Shown piece after piece: positions 14,372-16,663 of a stretch of DNA of 16,663 nt. The translations under genes and the position numbers were made by a program. Source of the stretch: PVC group bacterium (ex Bugula neritina AB1) (GTDB taxonomy: Bacteria > GCA-001730085); assembly GCA_001730085.1 (NCBI GenBank), contig MDLB01000071.1, positions 1 through 16,663 of the forward strand, read 5' to 3'. Below the pieces are notes generated by a model. That model had not been told where the DNA came from, did no database searches, and saw only the letters and a program-made list of their open reading frames with translations. The first letter of the stretch is position 1, and the number at the start of each line of letters is the position of its first letter.

Positions 14372-15937
14372 TTATGTAGCATATTCTACAATCTTTTTCT
14401 CTCTAATAATATTGATTTTAATTTGATCGGGGTAGCTTAACTCTTCTTCGATTTTATGTGCTAAGTCTCTTGCTAGCAGAACAGACTGATTGTCGTCAAG
14501 TTGTTCAGCATTAACTATAACACATAGTTCTTTACCCGCTTGTAAAGCAAAAGTCTTCTGAACCCCTTTGAAGGTCTTTGCTAATGACTCCAACTTCTCT
14601 AACTCTAAAAAATACTCATCAGCTTTAGGTGTTCTAGCTCCCGGCCTATGCGCGGAAACTTTGTTTGCCGCTGTAAGTAAAGATGTATAGATGTTGGTGG
14701 TTGTAGAATTCGCATGGTGGAGCTCTATAGATTCACAAAGGGTCTCACTTTCTTTATAATCCCGTAATAAACGAGCACCAATGATGGATGGAGAACCGTT
14801 TGTTTCGTGATCGAGAGATTTCCCTATATCATGAAGTAAGCCTATCCTTTTGCAAAGAGAAATATCTAAATGTAACTCTTCTGCTAAGTGAGCCATGATA
14901 TGAGAGACTTCTTTAGAGTGATCCAAAAGGTTTTGTCCATGTGTTGTCTTATAGTTTAATGTCCCTAAGTGAGACAGGAGACCTTCTGGAAAATCTTGGA
15001 TGTCCAATGATTCTACAGTCTCTTTTCCTAAGGATTTGATATGAGATGCCATATCTGTTTCAACTTTTTCAACGGTTTTTTTGATTTCCGATGGATGTAT
15101 CTTTCCATCCTGAATAAGCTTTTCGAGAGAGATACGAGCTATCTCTCTTCTAAGAGGATCAAAGCTAGAAAGAATAATGATTTCCGGGGTATCGTCTACG
15201 ATAACATTAACGCCCGTACAGGTTTCTAATGCTCGGATATTTCGGCCTTCTCGACCTATCACACGACCTTTAATATCTTCGTTGGGCAATTGGACTTTTG
15301 TGATGGTGATTTCTGAGATATGTTCGAAGGAACATTTTTGGATAGCCGTAGCAATGATAGATTGAGCGTGTCTTGCTGACTCTTCCAAAGTTATTTTTTG
15401 ATGTTTTTTTATCATTTTTGCCCGCTCTTCTTGCAGAGAGTCTGTTAGTTTTTTTTCGATTATTTTTTTAGCAGCTTCTTCCGTTAGACCAGAGACTTTT
15501 TCTAGGACATTTATCTCGTCTTTTATGATTTTATCGATCTGATTATGTTTGTTTTTTAATTCATCTTTTAAGTTTAAGATATTTTCGTTTTCTGCATTTA
15601 AAGTTTTCTCAAGGTTTTGCAAATTTAAGGATTCATTTTTTAAACTTTCTTGTTGTTCTTCTAGTTTTTTCTCGCGATTTTTTAAATCATTTTTGGCTTC
15701 TGCCATATCCTTTTCGAATAATCGTTTCTCTTCGATGATTTTAAGGTGAGCTGTTAACTCTATATCTTTGACCTTTCTCTCCCCTTCTTGAAGCGCAGTG
15801 TCTATGATGGCCTGTGATTGATTCCTTTTATTTAGGTTTTTGCGGTAGTTGGAAAGATAGCTCAACCCATAACCTATAGCAAGACTTAAAGGAACAGCTA
15901 GAAGGAGAAGAATATTTAAAAAAAACTCTTGGTTCAT
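14372..15937 (-). CDS. rny: Ribonuclease Y homologue with altered HD site
   Basis: Membrane-anchored endoribonuclease family that starts mRNA decay. I use the ATG at 15937 (521 residues, the family norm), which has GGAG eight bases upstream; an ATG at 15973 would add twelve residues without a ribosome site. Order: N-terminal membrane helix (about 5-28), long charged coiled coil (about 35-190), KH domain with GRVIGREGRNIRALE (224-238), then the HD domain. In the HD domain the first His (DHSKEV, His340), the His369-Asp370 pair (LLHDIGK) and the His407-His408 pair remain. The usual GSH is GSP (Pro383), and the usual AAD before the SA.RPGAR stretch is AAN (Asn425). The C-terminus (FALQAGKEL...IVEYA) is normal. 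The architecture is intact, but catalytic competence is doubtful. It heads the run of genes. Confidence 0.95.
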   Translation of the reverse strand: MNQEFFLNILLLLAVPLSLAIGYGLSYLSNYRKNLNKRNQSQAIIDTALQEGERKVKDIELTAHLKIIEEKRLFEKDMAEAKNDLKNREKKLEEQQESLKNESLNLQNLEKTLNAENENILNLKDELKNKHNQIDKIIKDEINVLEKVSGLTEEAAKKIIEKKLTDSLQEERAKMIKKHQKITLEESARHAQSIIATAIQKCSFEHISEITITKVQLPNEDIKGRVIGREGRNIRALETCTGVNVIVDDTPEIIILSSFDPLRREIARISLEKLIQDGKIHPSEIKKTVEKVETDMASHIKSLGKETVESLDIQDFPEGLLSHLGTLNYKTTHGQNLLDHSKEVSHIMAHLAEELHLDISLCKRIGLLHDIGKSLDHETNGSPSIIGARLLRDYKESETLCESIELHHANSTTTNIYTSLLTAANKVSAHRPGARTPKADEYFLELEKLESLAKTFKGVQKTFALQAGKELCVIVNAEQLDDNQSVLLARDLAHKIEEELSYPDQIKINIIREKKIVEYAT

Positions 15938-16351
15938 ATGAAAAACTCCAAAACATGAAATATATGGTCTCATTTAAAAATAATGATCGCACAGTCTTTG
16001 ATTTTTAAAAGCAGCAACAAAGCGGTTCGTGAGACTTGTACAGAGGACTTGATATTGTTTAGAAATATATGACAGGCTTTATTTTAAAGAGGCTTTGGCT
16101 CAGCTTGTTCTTTTTAGAAAAATTAATATTTTTGTAGCTATGAATTTTTTCCAAAATGGCAAAATTTTTTAATTAAGGATCTCAAGAAAGCTTGCCAGAT
16201 ATTTTCACAACATCCTTTTCCTATTATACATGAAAAATTTAGATAGACTCAAATAGTTTTAGATAAATAGTCAAAGTGAGAAGGGAAATATTCACTTTTT
16301 TTTAAATTGTATTTATTTTAGTCATTAAATTTAAAAAATATATTATTTCTT

Positions 16352-16364
16352 AAAGACCTCTGCA
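16352..16364 (+). repeat. Possible IS terminal motif, right-flank copy 1
   Basis: AAAGACCTCTGCA, identical over 13 bases to the copy at 16468-16480, 116 bases further on. In this orientation an element would extend to the right. A shorter inverted match lies at 121-129. No transposase is visible after it within the window. Confidence 0.4.
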
Positions 16365-16467
16365 TAGCCTAGAAAAATGAAAGGCTTAAATAAGGAAAAA
16401 AGTAAGTGAAGAAAATAAAGTAAGTAGATCTAATAAATAGAAGAGGATAAAGAAAAGATCCCAAATA

Positions 16468-16480
16468 AAAGACCTCTGCA
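16468..16480 (+). repeat. Possible IS terminal motif, right-flank copy 2
   Basis: Second copy of the 13-base AAAGACCTCTGCA, in direct orientation to copy 1. The downstream bases (CAACATTAAAAAAATA) share some resemblance with the reverse complement of the left-flank copy (CTAAAATAAAAAAAG), as expected for related element ends, but AT-richness inflates this. Confidence 0.4.
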
Positions 16481-16663
16481 CAACATTAAAAAAATAACTA
16501 TTAATTAGAAAACTATTTTTTTTTAGGATTATGAATATTAAAAATAGAAAATATTGTAATAAAAGAAAGAATTTTAAAGAAAATGTAGGAGCTTTTTTAG
16601 TAGAAGTTTTCTCTAATATCTTAAAAAGATAAACCTCTAACAGCTTTTAAGAAGATTTAAGCA

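Larger units (their letters stand above)
15974..16663. other. Gene-poor AT-rich right flank
   Basis: No gene is supportable on either strand in these 690 bases. Open stretches are short and lack recognisable motifs. The part nearest rny must hold its promoter, but I found no convincing -35/-10 pair. From about 16350 the sequence is very AT-rich and has two copies of AAAGACCTCTGCA. The similarity in style to the left flank suggests decayed mobile DNA around a conserved gene block. Confidence 0.55.

Noticed and set aside
15938-15973. ATG at 15973 as the rny start
   Set aside because: It would place twelve extra residues before the membrane segment and has no ribosome site; the ATG at 15937 has GGAG at good spacing.
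1-16663. Assignment to Chlamydiota
   Set aside because: kdsA-lptB and xseA-xseB-dxs linkages and a ptsH-ptsI pair also occur there, but hprK, RNase Y and YmdB in this order fit other phyla better; not excluded.

Overview
This is an AT-rich (roughly mid-30s % G+C by eye) window from a Gram-negative bacterium. Fourteen recognisable protein genes lie on the minus strand, running from about 15.9 kb down to 0.75 kb. No tRNA, rRNA, CRISPR array or intact transposase was seen. Shine-Dalgarno sites are mostly clear, and many neighbours overlap or sit within about 20 bases.

Layout in transcription order, from high to low coordinates. (1) RNA/DNA turnover: RNase Y (rny), a YmdB-type metallophosphoesterase, and the two exonuclease VII subunits (xseA, xseB). 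This block closes with a long stem-loop plus T-run. (2) Isoprenoid and LPS supply: a short-chain polyprenyl diphosphate synthase (ispA-like), dxs, a small PilZ domain protein, kdsA, kdsD, a fused LptC-LptA-like periplasmic protein and lptB. This block is followed by a terminator hairpin. (3) Hibernation and regulatory phosphotransfer: long-form hpf, ptsN (EIIA-Ntr type), hprK, ptsH and ptsI. Together they form the energy-coupling part of a PTS with HPr kinase but with no sugar permease in view.

Organism: the order kdsA-kdsD-lptC/A-lptB-hpf-ptsN-hprK-ptsH-ptsI, joined to rny-ymdB-xseA-xseB-ispA-dxs, is of the type I associate with Omnitrophota/Elusimicrobiota and with Desulfobacterota-like lineages. 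Compared with the usual deltaproteobacterial layout, rpoN, rapZ and kdsC are absent from their expected slots. I cannot choose a phylum from this sequence alone. The low G+C and the long gene-poor flanks with IS-end-like repeats would suit a host-associated or genome-degrading lifestyle, but that is inference.

Flanks: about 750 bases at the left and 690 at the right hold no supportable gene. Both carry a short GACCTCTGCA-type motif that looks like insertion-sequence ends, pointing outward from the gene block. The left flank also holds a perfect 21-bp-arm inverted repeat.

Most interesting points: RNase Y has lost two conserved HD-domain residues (His to Pro and the last metal-binding Asp to Asn). 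The adjacent YmdB has Asp in place of a conserved Asn metal ligand. A PilZ protein with an intact c-di-GMP motif is translationally coupled to KDO synthesis. LptC and LptA appear fused. IspA lacks the usual segment after its second Asp-rich motif.
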